Notes: generated by a model not told the origin, from the sequence alone. A stretch of DNA of 46,937 nt from Candidatus Zambryskiibacteriota bacterium (GCA_009691335.1 SICR01000003.1:1-46937), one strand, 5' to 3'; counted from the stretch's first letter, positions 32,383 to 40,558 are shown. Numbers and translations are program-made.

Positions 32383-32468
32383 TGTACTATGTGCTATGTA
32401 CTAATTACATGCGTAAGTTCTTAACATTTTTAATTCTGTCTACTGTCTACTGTTTACCATTTACTTTT
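32383..32468 (+). repeat. Two period-7 degenerate repeats around a signal-peptide region
   Basis: Units TGTACTA-TGTGCTA-TGTACTA-ATTACAT run through 32383-32410 up to the start codon, and TTCTGTC-TACTGTC-TACTGTT-TACCATT-TACTTTT through 32434-32468 inside the signal-peptide coding region. The same 7-bp period is seen at 18122-18149 and near 23165-23185. Confidence 0.6.
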
Positions 32469-33869
32469 GCATCTGCCCAATCCGCTTGTACCTCGGACAC
32501 CTCTGGAAAGTCACGCAACCAACTTGAACAGGAACTTGCCGCCTGCAATAAAGAGATAGAACAATGGACAGCAACACTCAACCAGACCAAACAGCTCTCC
32601 GCTTCATTTGCCCGAGATGTGGCGGTTCTGACAGCCAAGATTAATGCCGCTCAGGCCAACATCAAGGCCAAGAATATCGCCATTATTAATCTTTCAAAAG
32701 ATATCACCATTAAGCAATCTGAGATAAACATTCTTGATAACCGCATCAACAAAGGTAAGGATGCCATTGCCAATATTTTAAGAAAGACCAATGACATCAA
32801 CTCATACTCACTGGTTGAGGTCATGCTCTCAGGCGACAACCTCTCTGAATTCTTTATTGATATTGATACTTATACTTCTACCCAAGACGCTCTAGAAAAT
32901 CTTTTTGCGGAACTACGCACCACCAAAGCTCTAACGGAAGCAGAGAAAATAGTTCTCGACAAGAAGCGAGAAGCCGCCGCAGAAGCGAAGGCTGTCATGG
33001 AAGCCGCCAAGAAAGAGGTTGAGGTGAGTCAAGCAGAGAAGAAAACTCTATTGGCCCAGAGCAAAAGTGCGGAAGTTACTTATTCCCAAGTGTTAGCCGA
33101 CAGACAAGCCAAAGCCGCGAAAATTAAGGCGATACTTTTCCCATTGGTTGATGCCGGGGCGATACCTTTCGGCACAGCTCTACAATACGCTGAGGATGCC
33201 CAAGCAAAGACTGGTGTCAGGGCGGCCCTTATTCTCGGCATCCTCCAGCAAGAGTCTAACCTAGGGTCAAATGTCGGCCGCTGTATTATTACTGACCTCT
33301 CAAGTGGGCAAACCAAAACAATTAGTAATGGAACGATATGGTCAAATGGCATTCATCAACTTCGTGACTTACCACTTTTACAAAATATTTTAGGGAACAT
33401 TGGCCGAGATCCACTTTCAACAAAAGTCTCATGTCCGATAGCCGGCATCGCTGGTTATGGTGGAGCAATGGGTCCAACCCAATTCATCCCCTCAACTTGG
33501 GCATGTTTCGGAGGTTATTCTAATTCAAGAACAGGGGGTTGTTATTTCCCTAAGGACAGTAAGGGTAAGATAATTTATGAAGGCACGTGGAGTTACAATT
33601 CAGATAAAGATAAGATTAAAAGTAATCTAGGAAAAAGCACGCAATCAGACCCTTGGAATCCGGCTGATGCCATCATGGCTTCTGCTATTCTCCTCGCTGG
33701 TAACGGTGCAACGGCAGGAACTTATGAAGCCGAGCGTACTGCTGCCTGCAAGTACTATTCTGGGAAAAAATGCTCATCAGCCAACCATATTGCAAGATAT
33801 GGAAATGATGTCATGAGCCGAGCATCTAACATCCAGCTAACCATGATAGACCCATTGCAGAATTTATAA
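32409..33869 (+). CDS. Secreted coiled-coil lytic transglycosylase-like peptidoglycan hydrolase
   Basis: About 486 residues from ATG 32409. A signal peptide (1-24, ending ASA) is followed by a long coiled coil (about 35-235) of the kind found in FtsEX-controlled hydrolase activators such as PcsB and EnvC. The C-terminal domain has AALILGILQQESNLG (likely catalytic Glu near 282) and GAMGPTQFIPSTWACFGG, typical of MltB/SLT-like transglycosylases that cleave glycan strands. Several cysteines suggest disulfides. A partnership with FtsEX (6-7.6 kb) is inference from the architecture. An alternative in-frame start lies at 32364. Confidence 0.82.
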   Translation: MRKFLTFLILSTVYCLPFTFASAQSACTSDTSGKSRNQLEQELAACNKEIEQWTATLNQTKQLSASFARDVAVLTAKINAAQANIKAKNIAIINLSKDITIKQSEINILDNRINKGKDAIANILRKTNDINSYSLVEVMLSGDNLSEFFIDIDTYTSTQDALENLFAELRTTKALTEAEKIVLDKKREAAAEAKAVMEAAKKEVEVSQAEKKTLLAQSKSAEVTYSQVLADRQAKAAKIKAILFPLVDAGAIPFGTALQYAEDAQAKTGVRAALILGILQQESNLGSNVGRCIITDLSSGQTKTISNGTIWSNGIHQLRDLPLLQNILGNIGRDPLSTKVSCPIAGIAGYGGAMGPTQFIPSTWACFGGYSNSRTGGCYFPKDSKGKIIYEGTWSYNSDKDKIKSNLGKSTQSDPWNPADAIMASAILLAGNGATAGTYEAERTAACKYYSGKKCSSANHIARYGNDVMSRASNIQLTMIDPLQNL

Positions 33870-33961
33870 TTTCCAATTCTAAGATTCTCAATCTCTCAAT
33901 TTCTAAATTTAGAATTCCCAATAAGTCTCCAATTCTTAAAAAATCTCCAATTATCAAATAT

Positions 33962-33993
33962 GTTAATCTTGTCCTATAGGTAATGATTAACGT
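33962..33993. repeat. Intergenic hairpin, family 2, copy B
   Basis: A 32-nt block identical at 29 of 32 positions to 37242-37273. The outer arms ATGTTAAT (33960-33967) and ATTAACGT (33986-33993) pair with one G-U wobble; the centre is CCTATAGG. It is followed by the palindrome AACGTATACGTT. The preceding 33870-33958 is a pyrimidine-rich, repetitive stretch (several copies of CTCCAATT-like words) with no gene. Confidence 0.7.
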
Positions 33994-34056
33994 ATACGTT
34001 ATCTTTTCACCCCAGTGAATTTATAACGTAATAAAAAAATACAGACTCTGTCAAAC

Positions 34057-34084
34057 TTGCATTATTATAGAAAATTCGTATAAT
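34057..34084 (+). promoter_or_regulatory. Promoter of rpmE
   Basis: TTGCAT (34057-34062), 16-bp spacer, perfect TATAAT (34079-34084), 7 nt before ATG 34092; no Shine-Dalgarno. Predicted leaderless transcript. Confidence 0.65.
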
Positions 34085-34091
34085 TCGCTCC

Positions 34092-34385
34092 ATGAAGAAG
34101 GATATACATCCAAACACATACCGACCGGTGCTATTTATCGACAATTCAGATGGCACCGAATTTCTGATACCTTCAACCGTCAAGACTGCCGAGACCGCCA
34201 AGAGTAAAAAGGACAAGAAAGAATACCCAGTTTTCCGCGTGGAAATATCTTCTGCTACGCACCCTTTCTATACAGGCCAAGAAAAAATTCTTGACTCTGC
34301 CGGACGAGTAGAACGCTTTAAACAAAAGCAGGCAAAAGCAACTCCCAAAAAGACAAAGCAATCTAAGGCCAAGAAAGCCGAGTAG
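34092..34385 (+). CDS. rpmE: 50S ribosomal protein bL31, zinc-free type
   Basis: A 97-residue bL31: MKKDIHPNTYRPVLFIDNSD at the start, STVKTAET, YPVFRVEISSATHPFYTGQEK and VERFKQKQ. No cysteines are present, so this is the C-minus (type B-like) form that does not bind zinc, usually linked to low-zinc conditions when a second copy exists; here it may be the only form. The tail is Lys-rich. Three nt separate it from prfA. Confidence 0.92.
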   Translation: MKKDIHPNTYRPVLFIDNSDGTEFLIPSTVKTAETAKSKKDKKEYPVFRVEISSATHPFYTGQEKILDSAGRVERFKQKQAKATPKKTKQSKAKKAE

Positions 34386-34388
34386 ATT

Positions 34389-35366
34389 TTGGAACCTAAT
34401 TTAGAAAAATACAGATCTAATCAGAAAACCACTTACTTAGCGGAAAGTTTCGCGCGCCTATTGAAAGAAGAAGTTGAATTGCAAGCCATGTCTACTGATG
34501 CGGAAATGAAAAGTCTTTCTGAAGAAGAGTTAAATAATATTACTCTCCAAAAAGAAGCTCTATTGAAGCAGATGGACGATATTCTATCAATGGAAGAGAA
34601 GGAGGAAGAATTTCCCAACGAGATTATCTTAGAAGTACGGGCTGGTGCCGGTGGGGAAGAAGCGTCTCTCTTTGCCAAAGAGCTTGCCGATATGTATATC
34701 CTCTATGCGGAGAAAAACGGCTGGGGAGTGTCAACTCTTTATATATCCGAGAGTTCAATGGGCGGAGGGTACAAAGAAGCGTCGTTTGAAATTCGAGGAA
34801 AGGGTGTCTACAAGAAACTTCGCCATGAGACAGGGGTGCATCGCATCCAGCGAGTACCAGAAACAGAAAAGATGGGTAGAGTACATACATCAACTGCTTC
34901 CGTGGCCATTCTTCCCGTGCGTAAGAAAACAACTATTGATATAAGGCCAACTGACCTTGAGATAGAAACCTCTCGTTCTGGAGGTGCGGGAGGTCAGAAC
35001 GTCAACAAAGTCGAAACGGCGGTGCGCATTGTCCACAAGCCAACCGGTATTGATGTGCGCTCCACTGCTCAGAGAAGTCAGCTCAAGAACCGCGAAGCAG
35101 CTATGTCTATCCTTACAGCCAAACTTGAGAAACTAAAGGAGGAGGAGGAGGCTGCAAAATACTCCGCAAATAGAAAATCTCAGATAGGCACCGCCGACCG
35201 CTCGGAGAAAATTCGCACTTACAATATTCTTCAAGATCGCATCACTGACCACCGTATCAAAGAGGACTGGCACAATATTGAAAAGATTCTTGCCGGAGGA
35301 TTAGAACCCATTATTGGGGCCTTTGAAAATTTTAATGGCGAATTCCAGTCTGGAGGGAGTGAATAA
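34389..35366 (+). CDS. prfA: Peptide chain release factor 1
   Basis: A 325-residue class I release factor recognising UAA and UAG. The GGQ motif is in [20 protein letters not shown] (about 195-214) and the codon-reading tripeptide is PET in [13 protein letters not shown], matching the RF1 PxT pattern and not the RF2 SPF. The start appears to be TTG 34389, 3 nt after the rpmE stop; the next in-frame Met would remove much of domain 1. Slightly shorter than the 360 residues of E. coli at the N terminus. Confidence 0.94.
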   Translation: MEPNLEKYRSNQKTTYLAESFARLLKEEVELQAMSTDAEMKSLSEEELNNITLQKEALLKQMDDILSMEEKEEEFPNEIILEVRAGAGGEEASLFAKELADMYILYAEKNGWGVSTLYISESSMGGGYKEASFEIRGKGVYKKLRHETGVHRIQRVPETEKMGRVHTSTASVAILPVRKKTTIDIRPTDLEIETSRSGGAGGQNVNKVETAVRIVHKPTGIDVRSTAQRSQLKNREAAMSILTAKLEKLKEEEEAAKYSANRKSQIGTADRSEKIRTYNILQDRITDHRIKEDWHNIEKILAGGLEPIIGAFENFNGEFQSGGSE

Positions 35367-35372
35367 AAAGTC

Positions 35373-35401
35373 TTGTCTAGAAAGGCTTAATCTGCTACAA
35401 T
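35373..35401 (+). promoter_or_regulatory. Promoter of rpsB-tsf
   Basis: TTGTCT (35373-35378), 17-bp spacer, extended -10 TGC-TACAAT (hexamer 35396-35401). It begins 7 nt after the prfA stop and predicts a 5' end about 4-5 nt before ATG 35413. Confidence 0.6.
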
Positions 35402-35412
35402 CTCTTAGCTTT

Positions 35413-36189
35413 ATGGAAAATACCCAAACAACCAAGGTCCGAGGCGACACCTCTCTCAATCATACTGGTAGCATGATTGAGACCCTTTTCAATGTCGGAG
35501 CCCATTTCGGCTTCGTCAAATCCCGCCGCCACCCTTCTGCCAAGCCATTCATCTTCGGTACTAAAAACAAAATAGAAATCTTCGACTTGGAAAAGACCAG
35601 TAAGGAGCTTGAGAAAGCACTTGCTTTTGTAGAATCTAAAGGCAAAGAAGGAGCTATGGCCCTTTTTGTCGGAGGTAAGAGCGAGGCCAGAGAAGCGGTT
35701 ATCAAATCCGGACGCGAGCTAGAAATGCCATTTGTTTCCGGACGCTGGATAGGTGGGACTCTCACCAACTTTGTCGAGATAAAGAAACGCATCATACGTC
35801 TTGCAGAATTAACAGAACAGCGCGAAAGGGGCGAGCTCAATAAATATACCAAGAAAGAACGCTTGCTCATTGACAGAGAAATAGCCAAACTTCAGCTTTA
35901 TTTCGGCGGGCTCTCAACTCTCAAGGCTTTACCAAAGCTTCTTATCGTTATGGACCCAAAGAAGGAAAATATTGCAGTTAGTGAAGCAAGGTTTCTAAAC
36001 ATCCCAATTGTCGCCCTGGCTGGTTCTGACTCAAATTTTTTTGAGATTGATTACGCCATCCCAGGTAACGACGCTTCAAGACAAAGTATCCAATTTATTT
36101 TAAGCGAATTGGTTAAAGCGTATAAGAAAGGTAAAATTGAATCTCAAGATAAACAAGAAATCAAAAATGATAACAACGGAACAAATTAA
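35413..36189 (+). CDS. rpsB: 30S ribosomal protein uS2
   Basis: A 258-residue uS2. Conserved blocks: TLFNVGAHFGFVKSRRHPSAKPFIFGTKNKIEIFDLEKT, FVSGRWIGGTLTNFVEIKKRI, PKLLIVMDPKKENIAVSEARFLNIPIVALAGSDSNFFEIDYAIPGNDASRQSIQFI. ATG 35413 is chosen because the longer ORF start at 35314 lies inside prfA and upstream of the promoter. It overlaps tsf by 23 nt. Confidence 0.95.
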   Translation: MENTQTTKVRGDTSLNHTGSMIETLFNVGAHFGFVKSRRHPSAKPFIFGTKNKIEIFDLEKTSKELEKALAFVESKGKEGAMALFVGGKSEAREAVIKSGRELEMPFVSGRWIGGTLTNFVEIKKRIIRLAELTEQRERGELNKYTKKERLLIDREIAKLQLYFGGLSTLKALPKLLIVMDPKKENIAVSEARFLNIPIVALAGSDSNFFEIDYAIPGNDASRQSIQFILSELVKAYKKGKIESQDKQEIKNDNNGTN

Positions 36190-36619
36190 AGAACTACGAG
36201 AGAAAACCAGCCTCTCTATCATGCAGTGTCAGAAGGCTCTTGAAGAAGCCAACGGTGACGAAATCCTAGCCATCAAACTTCTCAAAGAAAAAGGGGCCGA
36301 AATAGCTTCAAGGAAATCTGGCAGAACTCTGGGAGCGGGAGTAGTCTCCTCTTATATCCACACCGGAGACTCTGTGGGAACGATGGTTGAGCTTTTCTGT
36401 GAGACTGACTTTGTAGCTAAGAATCCTGAATTCAAAAATACAGCCCGAGAAATCGCCATGCATATTGCTGCTATGAAGCCAGCTGACGTTGGAGAACTTC
36501 TACAACAGCCTTACATCAAGGGTAACGGAGAAACTGTCGGGGACCTCATCAATGGCACCATACAGAAGTTCGGTGAGCGCACTGAGGTTGGGCAATTCAT
36601 CCGCTATTCAATAAACTAA
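36167..36619 (+). CDS. tsf: Elongation factor Ts, short form
   Basis: 150 residues. The N-terminal UBA-like domain (ITTEQIKELREKTSLSIMQCQKALEEANGDEILAIKLLKEKG) and the core signature TDFVAKNPEFKNTAREIAMHIAAMKP are intact; the C-terminal subdomain present in the 283-residue E. coli protein is missing. The Thermus and mitochondrial-type proteins are also shortened. It exchanges GDP on EF-Tu. Start at ATG 36167 within rpsB; its TAA overlaps the next ATG (TAATG). Confidence 0.93.
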   Translation: MITTEQIKELREKTSLSIMQCQKALEEANGDEILAIKLLKEKGAEIASRKSGRTLGAGVVSSYIHTGDSVGTMVELFCETDFVAKNPEFKNTAREIAMHIAAMKPADVGELLQQPYIKGNGETVGDLINGTIQKFGERTEVGQFIRYSIN

Positions 36620-37125
36620 TGGTTTCATTCTCTCTCTTCGTTCTTTCGGCTCTTGTTATCGTAACAATGCTCCTGGCCAAGAGAATGGAGGAGAGAGAAA
36701 AGACGCCCGCCTTTTTTCTTAAACTAATATCACACAGCGACGAAAGAGCTAGAGAGCTTCATATCCAGACTTTTCACCACTACTCCGTCGGCAAGGAGAA
36801 AATGTATTTCTGGATCAGAAATCAGCTACCCCTAAGAGCCAAAAATTGGCTGAATAAATCTATTTCCTACATTCAAGAAATACTAAATAAATATGCGGGT
36901 AATATTCGAAACTCTCACCTTCTCAAACGCTCTGATGGGATCAGTGAATTTTTCAAAAGTATTGCCGATATAGAAAAGGGTAACGGGAAGATAAACGAAA
37001 CCTATGAAGAAAGGCGAGCTTTAATAGTTTCAGAAATGATTGAGGAATCTAGCCCAGTCAGAACTCCGAAGAAAAAGACAGCAAATCCGCGTAAAAGAAA
37101 AATCACTGTAATCGAATCTGAATAG
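36619..37125 (+). CDS. Membrane-anchored basic protein, function unknown
   Basis: A 168-residue protein with one N-terminal transmembrane helix (about 2-20), then a charged, mostly helical cytoplasmic body and a Lys/Arg-rich tail (RTPKKKTANPRKRK). No family recognised. It starts on the last base of the tsf stop region (TAATGG), so it is translationally linked to rpsB-tsf, a position where CPR genomes often keep short uncharacterised proteins. Confidence 0.7.
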   Translation: MVSFSLFVLSALVIVTMLLAKRMEEREKTPAFFLKLISHSDERARELHIQTFHHYSVGKEKMYFWIRNQLPLRAKNWLNKSISYIQEILNKYAGNIRNSHLLKRSDGISEFFKSIADIEKGNGKINETYEERRALIVSEMIEESSPVRTPKKKTANPRKRKITVIESE

Positions 37126-37127
37126 GG

Positions 37128-37201
37128 AGCCGCCTGTCAGATTTGAACTGACGACATCCACTTTACAAAAGTGGCGCTCTACCAACTGAGCTAAGGCGGC
37201 T
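37128..37201 (-). tRNA. tRNA-Thr (anticodon TGT)
   Basis: Minus-strand cloverleaf: acceptor AGCCGCC/GGCGGCT, D arm TTAGCTCAGTTGGTAGAGC, anticodon stem CCACT/AGTGG around TTTGTAA with anticodon TGT, T arm with AGTTCAAATCT. The CCA end is not encoded (the sequence continues CCC), unlike tRNA-Gln and tRNA-Ser here. Confidence 0.93.
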
Positions 37202-37239
37202 GTGAATCTAATTTATCACATTTACTCTAATTATAGAAT

Positions 37240-37273
37240 ACGTTAATATTGTCCTATAGGTAGTGATTGACGT
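37240..37273. repeat. Intergenic hairpin, family 2, copy C
   Basis: ACGTTAAT (37240-37247) pairs with ATTGACGT (37266-37273) with one G-U wobble around CCTATAGG; 29 of 32 bases match copy B at 33962-33993. It lies downstream of the thioredoxin-fold gene (minus strand) and upstream of tRNA-Thr as that is read. The rest of the gap to 37377 is AT-rich with two TTCTAGAA palindromes and no gene. Confidence 0.7.
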
Positions 37274-37377
37274 GATTGATTATTTGTAAAAATAAAACAT
37301 CATAAGACTGTCTTTCTAGAATTCTAACTTTTAAAAAAATTTAAAAAAATCTTCTAGAATACTATCTTCTCGGAAGA

Positions 37378-38064
37378 CTACCTTTTCGGGATACTGGTTG
37401 CCGCCGGACTTGAAGCGGTCGTCTTTAAGAGCTTGAAGACTGGCACCTTTGCCTCCAATTCTTCTACCGTCTTGAAACCGTAATAAGGCTCACCATTAAT
37501 GATGAGAGCTGGCAGTTGTGGCTTTGCTTTATATATAGAAATCAGCGTTCCTATAGCACCGAGATCGTAGTAATAGTCGAATGAGTACACGCGCAGATCA
37601 GGATACTTATCGCGCAATGCCGTCAAGACATAGCCCATCTTCTCGCAGTCTTCGCATTTCTTATTTGTCGAGTAGAAGTAGAGAATAAACGTCGGCTTGA
37701 TATTGCACTTCTCGGTCAAACGCTTCATCAGAAGGTAGTCCTTAATTTCGAGAAGGAAATATGAGCGTTTCAAAGAATCAATATCCATGGCACTAAACCC
37801 AGTCTGATCTTCAGCATATGAGAGTTTCTCACCCAAAGGGCCGAGCTCCTTTGAGAGAAAACCCGGACCAATGTCCTTACAAGAAGTCTCAGCTAAGAGG
37901 GCAAATTGGGTCTCAGAAGAAAGGATGTCGGTAGCTACTCGGTTCTCTATGGCGCGGACATCCTCTATCTTTTTATCCGTAAGCTTGGAACTGGCATAAA
38001 TAGCCGTGCCGAATATAAGCGCAGTAATACCGAAAGCCACCAAATACTTTCTTGAATCAATCAT
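37378..38064 (-). CDS. Membrane-anchored thioredoxin-fold protein
   Basis: A 228-residue protein with an N-terminal transmembrane helix (about 8-25), a helical linker region (30-120), then a thioredoxin-like domain with redox motif CEDC (Cys137 and Cys140 in NKKCEDCEKMG) and the cis-Pro segment QLPALIINGEPYYGF. Probably a thiol-disulfide oxidoreductase on the outer face of the membrane. The C-terminal tail is Ser/Ala/Pro-rich. It lies 4 nt after the glycosyltransferase gene, so the two are one operon. Confidence 0.78.
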   Translation of the reverse strand: MIDSRKYLVAFGITALIFGTAIYASSKLTDKKIEDVRAIENRVATDILSSETQFALLAETSCKDIGPGFLSKELGPLGEKLSYAEDQTGFSAMDIDSLKRSYFLLEIKDYLLMKRLTEKCNIKPTFILYFYSTNKKCEDCEKMGYVLTALRDKYPDLRVYSFDYYYDLGAIGTLISIYKAKPQLPALIINGEPYYGFKTVEELEAKVPVFKLLKTTASSPAATSIPKR

Positions 38065-38068
38065 CAGA

Positions 38069-39316
38069 TTATCTCCAACTTACCTTTCTTTTGAATACTG
38101 TGTCAAATAGAGCTTTCAATAGCCAGAGCGGCACCATAAATGTATAGAGAAAGAGATAGTAGAGAATACCTCGATGGAACTTGAATTTACCATCGGCAAG
38201 TTTCAAAGAAAGATAGAGGATGAAGAGAGTCAGACCTACGGCAGTCACCACTATAAAGGGTAAGACACCAGTGTTGATAAAGTACCAATCAAACGATGGG
38301 GTAGAGAACTTCCAAGTGAACCCAATCGCCTGGAATCTATTGACCATTTGAATAGCGCGATCGACGAAGCCCCACAGCACATGACCAACCATAAAGAGAG
38401 AGGAGAATATTGAAACCGTGGCTATAGGTAAAATGAACATACCGATGTGCCCGTAATTTTTATTGAAGAAAAGCTCTTTATAATCAAGACCATTATTAAG
38501 GAAACCGTATGTCCAGCGTGCCCTTTGTTTGACGAGACCCCTCAAGGTTTTCGGAGTGATTGTATAGACATGCGCACCGTGAGAATTGACGATTTTGTAA
38601 TTGTTCTTTTGCATGCGCATGGCCATCTCCATATCTTCGGTCATATGAGCATGGCGATAATCACCTAATTCGTGGAAGACCTTAGTACGAAATATTGAGA
38701 ACGGCCCCGGAGTGACATAAAGCGCCCCCATACTCGAGAGCATGCGCCGCAAAAATATGGACCAACTGTATTCTATCTTCTGGATATATTGGAGAATGTT
38801 ATTGGGCTCATGGACTTTGATAGAAGGGGTGACGGCCATAATAACCGTATCTTCGAAAAAGGGGACAATCTTTTTAAGTGCTTCAGGCATGACAAATGAG
38901 TCCGCATCAAGACAGCCCACTAAGTCACTGGTGACACTTTTGAGAGCGAGATTTACTGCAGTATGCTTACCGCCATTTTCTTTGTCTAAAATCTGTATTC
39001 TAGAATTATTATCAAATTTGTGAAGAGCCTCTAAGGTCCCATCGGTCGAACCATCATTGACCAATATCAAAGAAAGCTTCTCCTCTGGATAATCAAGGGC
39101 AAGAAGCGAGGCAACTGTAGCTATGACAGTCTTCTCTTCGTTGAAACAGGGCACAACTATAGTGACAGTGGGAAAGTAATTTGAACCTCGCGCCAAGCGC
39201 TCATCCTCAGCCTTGATTTCTCCGCGCACCTCAATGTAAGTAATAAGTAAAAAGATCTCGAAAAATAGTGAGATAAAGAGCGAGCAATATAAGATTAGGG
39301 CGTGGAAGTCAGGCAT
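38069..39316 (-). CDS. Membrane glycosyltransferase, GT2 family
   Basis: About 415 residues. An N-terminal helix (about 5-25), a GT-A catalytic domain with VPCFNEE, VNDGSTDGT (nucleotide-sugar binding), GCLDADSF (DxD), TEDMEMAMRM (catalytic ED) and KQRARWTYG (the QxxRW-type processive motif), then three or four C-terminal helices. This matches polysaccharide synthases such as PgaC/IcaA or cellulose/hyaluronan-type enzymes; polymer unknown. A TATAAT -10 lies at 39346-39341 on the minus strand. An alternative TTG start at 39322 adds two residues. Confidence 0.9.
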   Translation of the reverse strand: MPDFHALILYCSLFISLFFEIFLLITYIEVRGEIKAEDERLARGSNYFPTVTIVVPCFNEEKTVIATVASLLALDYPEEKLSLILVNDGSTDGTLEALHKFDNNSRIQILDKENGGKHTAVNLALKSVTSDLVGCLDADSFVMPEALKKIVPFFEDTVIMAVTPSIKVHEPNNILQYIQKIEYSWSIFLRRMLSSMGALYVTPGPFSIFRTKVFHELGDYRHAHMTEDMEMAMRMQKNNYKIVNSHGAHVYTITPKTLRGLVKQRARWTYGFLNNGLDYKELFFNKNYGHIGMFILPIATVSIFSSLFMVGHVLWGFVDRAIQMVNRFQAIGFTWKFSTPSFDWYFINTGVLPFIVVTAVGLTLFILYLSLKLADGKFKFHRGILYYLFLYTFMVPLWLLKALFDTVFKRKVSWR

Positions 39317-39409
39317 AGCCAAGGTCCAAAAATCTTCATCATTATAGATGGAAATCTACCTTATTTCAATACCGAGTATACCACGTAGGCAACCCGTTGC
39401 CCTTCGGGG

Positions 39410-39415
39410 TATAAT
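39410..39415 (+). promoter_or_regulatory. -10 box at the PheRS start codon
   Basis: Perfect TATAAT at 39410-39415, 6 nt before ATG 39422, no Shine-Dalgarno and no clear -35. Predicted leaderless transcript. Confidence 0.5.
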
Positions 39416-39421
39416 TCTCCA

Positions 39422-40558
39422 ATGCTTATAAAGATAGATTCAGATGAAGAGAATGCCCTTAAGGCAACCCTTGAGGTTCGTAAGGACAAAGAAGCTGTAC
39501 GCCTCAAGCGCTTCTTGAACCTTCCTGACCTATCCAGGACTCCAAGTAACCCACTCAAAGAGATAGTGGACAGAACACTGAAGGTCAAGGGTCTAAACGG
39601 TTTCGATATCATCGAAGTGCCAGAAATTATCCCCGTACCTATCCTCTTCGACTTATTCAATATGCCGGAAGGACACCCTGCGCGTTCCAAGTCGGATACT
39701 TATTATGCTGATGACAACAATGTTTTGCGTACCCATGACACCGTCTTCTGGTACTACTATTTGAATCACCCGATTATTAAAGAAAGGATTGCTAAGGGCA
39801 AAGCCTTCGGCGCTATTTGCTACGGCAAAGTTTATCGCAAAGACGAGATAGATAATCGCCACATGAATGTCTTCCACCAGATGGGCGGATTATACCTCGC
39901 ACCAGACAACAAACAGACTGTTACGCCAGAAGATTTGAAAAATGTGTTATCAGAAATCGCCAAAAGTATTTTCGGCAATGATGTAGAGTTTAGATTCTAT
40001 GACCATCAGTTCCCATACACTGACCCAAGCTTTGAAATGGAAGCCTTCATCAACAATGTCTGGATTGAGATGCTTGGCTCCGGTTTGCCTCGCAAAAGCG
40101 TTCTGAAAAACTTCGGTCTTGAGGGTTACAATGGTTGGGCCTTCGGCTTCGGCTTGGAGAGGTTAGCAATTGCCTCTATGGACTTACCCGATATACGCCT
40201 CCTTTGGTCTAACGACGAGAGAGTAAAGAAGCAACTTGTTTTAGGAAACAAATATCAAGAAGTTTCAAAATTCCCGCCAATCATACGCGATATTTCTTTC
40301 GTGGTAGACAAAGATTTTGTACCCAATGATTATTTCGACCTTATTCGCGAAGTGGGAGAAGAGATGGTTGAGAACGTCGGACTTATTGATAAATACGAAA
40401 ACACGGAGAAATTCGGCGCGAACAAACTCTCTTACACCTTCCGTATCACTTACCGACATTTAGGCAGGACTCTGACCAACGAAGAGGTAAATAAAATCCA
40501 TACCGAACTTGAGGGAAGAACTGAATCTGAATTTAAAGCCTCAATTCGTGGAGTCTAA
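39422..40558 (+). CDS. pheS: Single-chain (mitochondrial-type) phenylalanine-tRNA ligase: PheS core fused to FDX-ACB domain
   Basis: 378 residues. Residues about 40-270 form the class II catalytic core of the PheRS alpha subunit: GHPARSKSDTYY (motif 1/2 region), YRKDEIDNRHMNVFHQM, FRFYDHQFPYTDPSFEMEAF and the motif 3 stretch WAFGFGLERLAI. Residues about 279-378 (SKFPPIIRDISFVV, LIDKYENTEKFG, LSYTFRITYRHLGRTLTNEEV) are a ferredoxin-fold anticodon-binding domain, normally found at the C terminus of PheT. The N-terminal coiled coil of bacterial PheS is absent. This order is that of the monomeric mitochondrial enzyme. No pheT follows. Confidence 0.92.
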   Translation: MLIKIDSDEENALKATLEVRKDKEAVRLKRFLNLPDLSRTPSNPLKEIVDRTLKVKGLNGFDIIEVPEIIPVPILFDLFNMPEGHPARSKSDTYYADDNNVLRTHDTVFWYYYLNHPIIKERIAKGKAFGAICYGKVYRKDEIDNRHMNVFHQMGGLYLAPDNKQTVTPEDLKNVLSEIAKSIFGNDVEFRFYDHQFPYTDPSFEMEAFINNVWIEMLGSGLPRKSVLKNFGLEGYNGWAFGFGLERLAIASMDLPDIRLLWSNDERVKKQLVLGNKYQEVSKFPPIIRDISFVVDKDFVPNDYFDLIREVGEEMVENVGLIDKYENTEKFGANKLSYTFRITYRHLGRTLTNEEVNKIHTELEGRTESEFKASIRGV

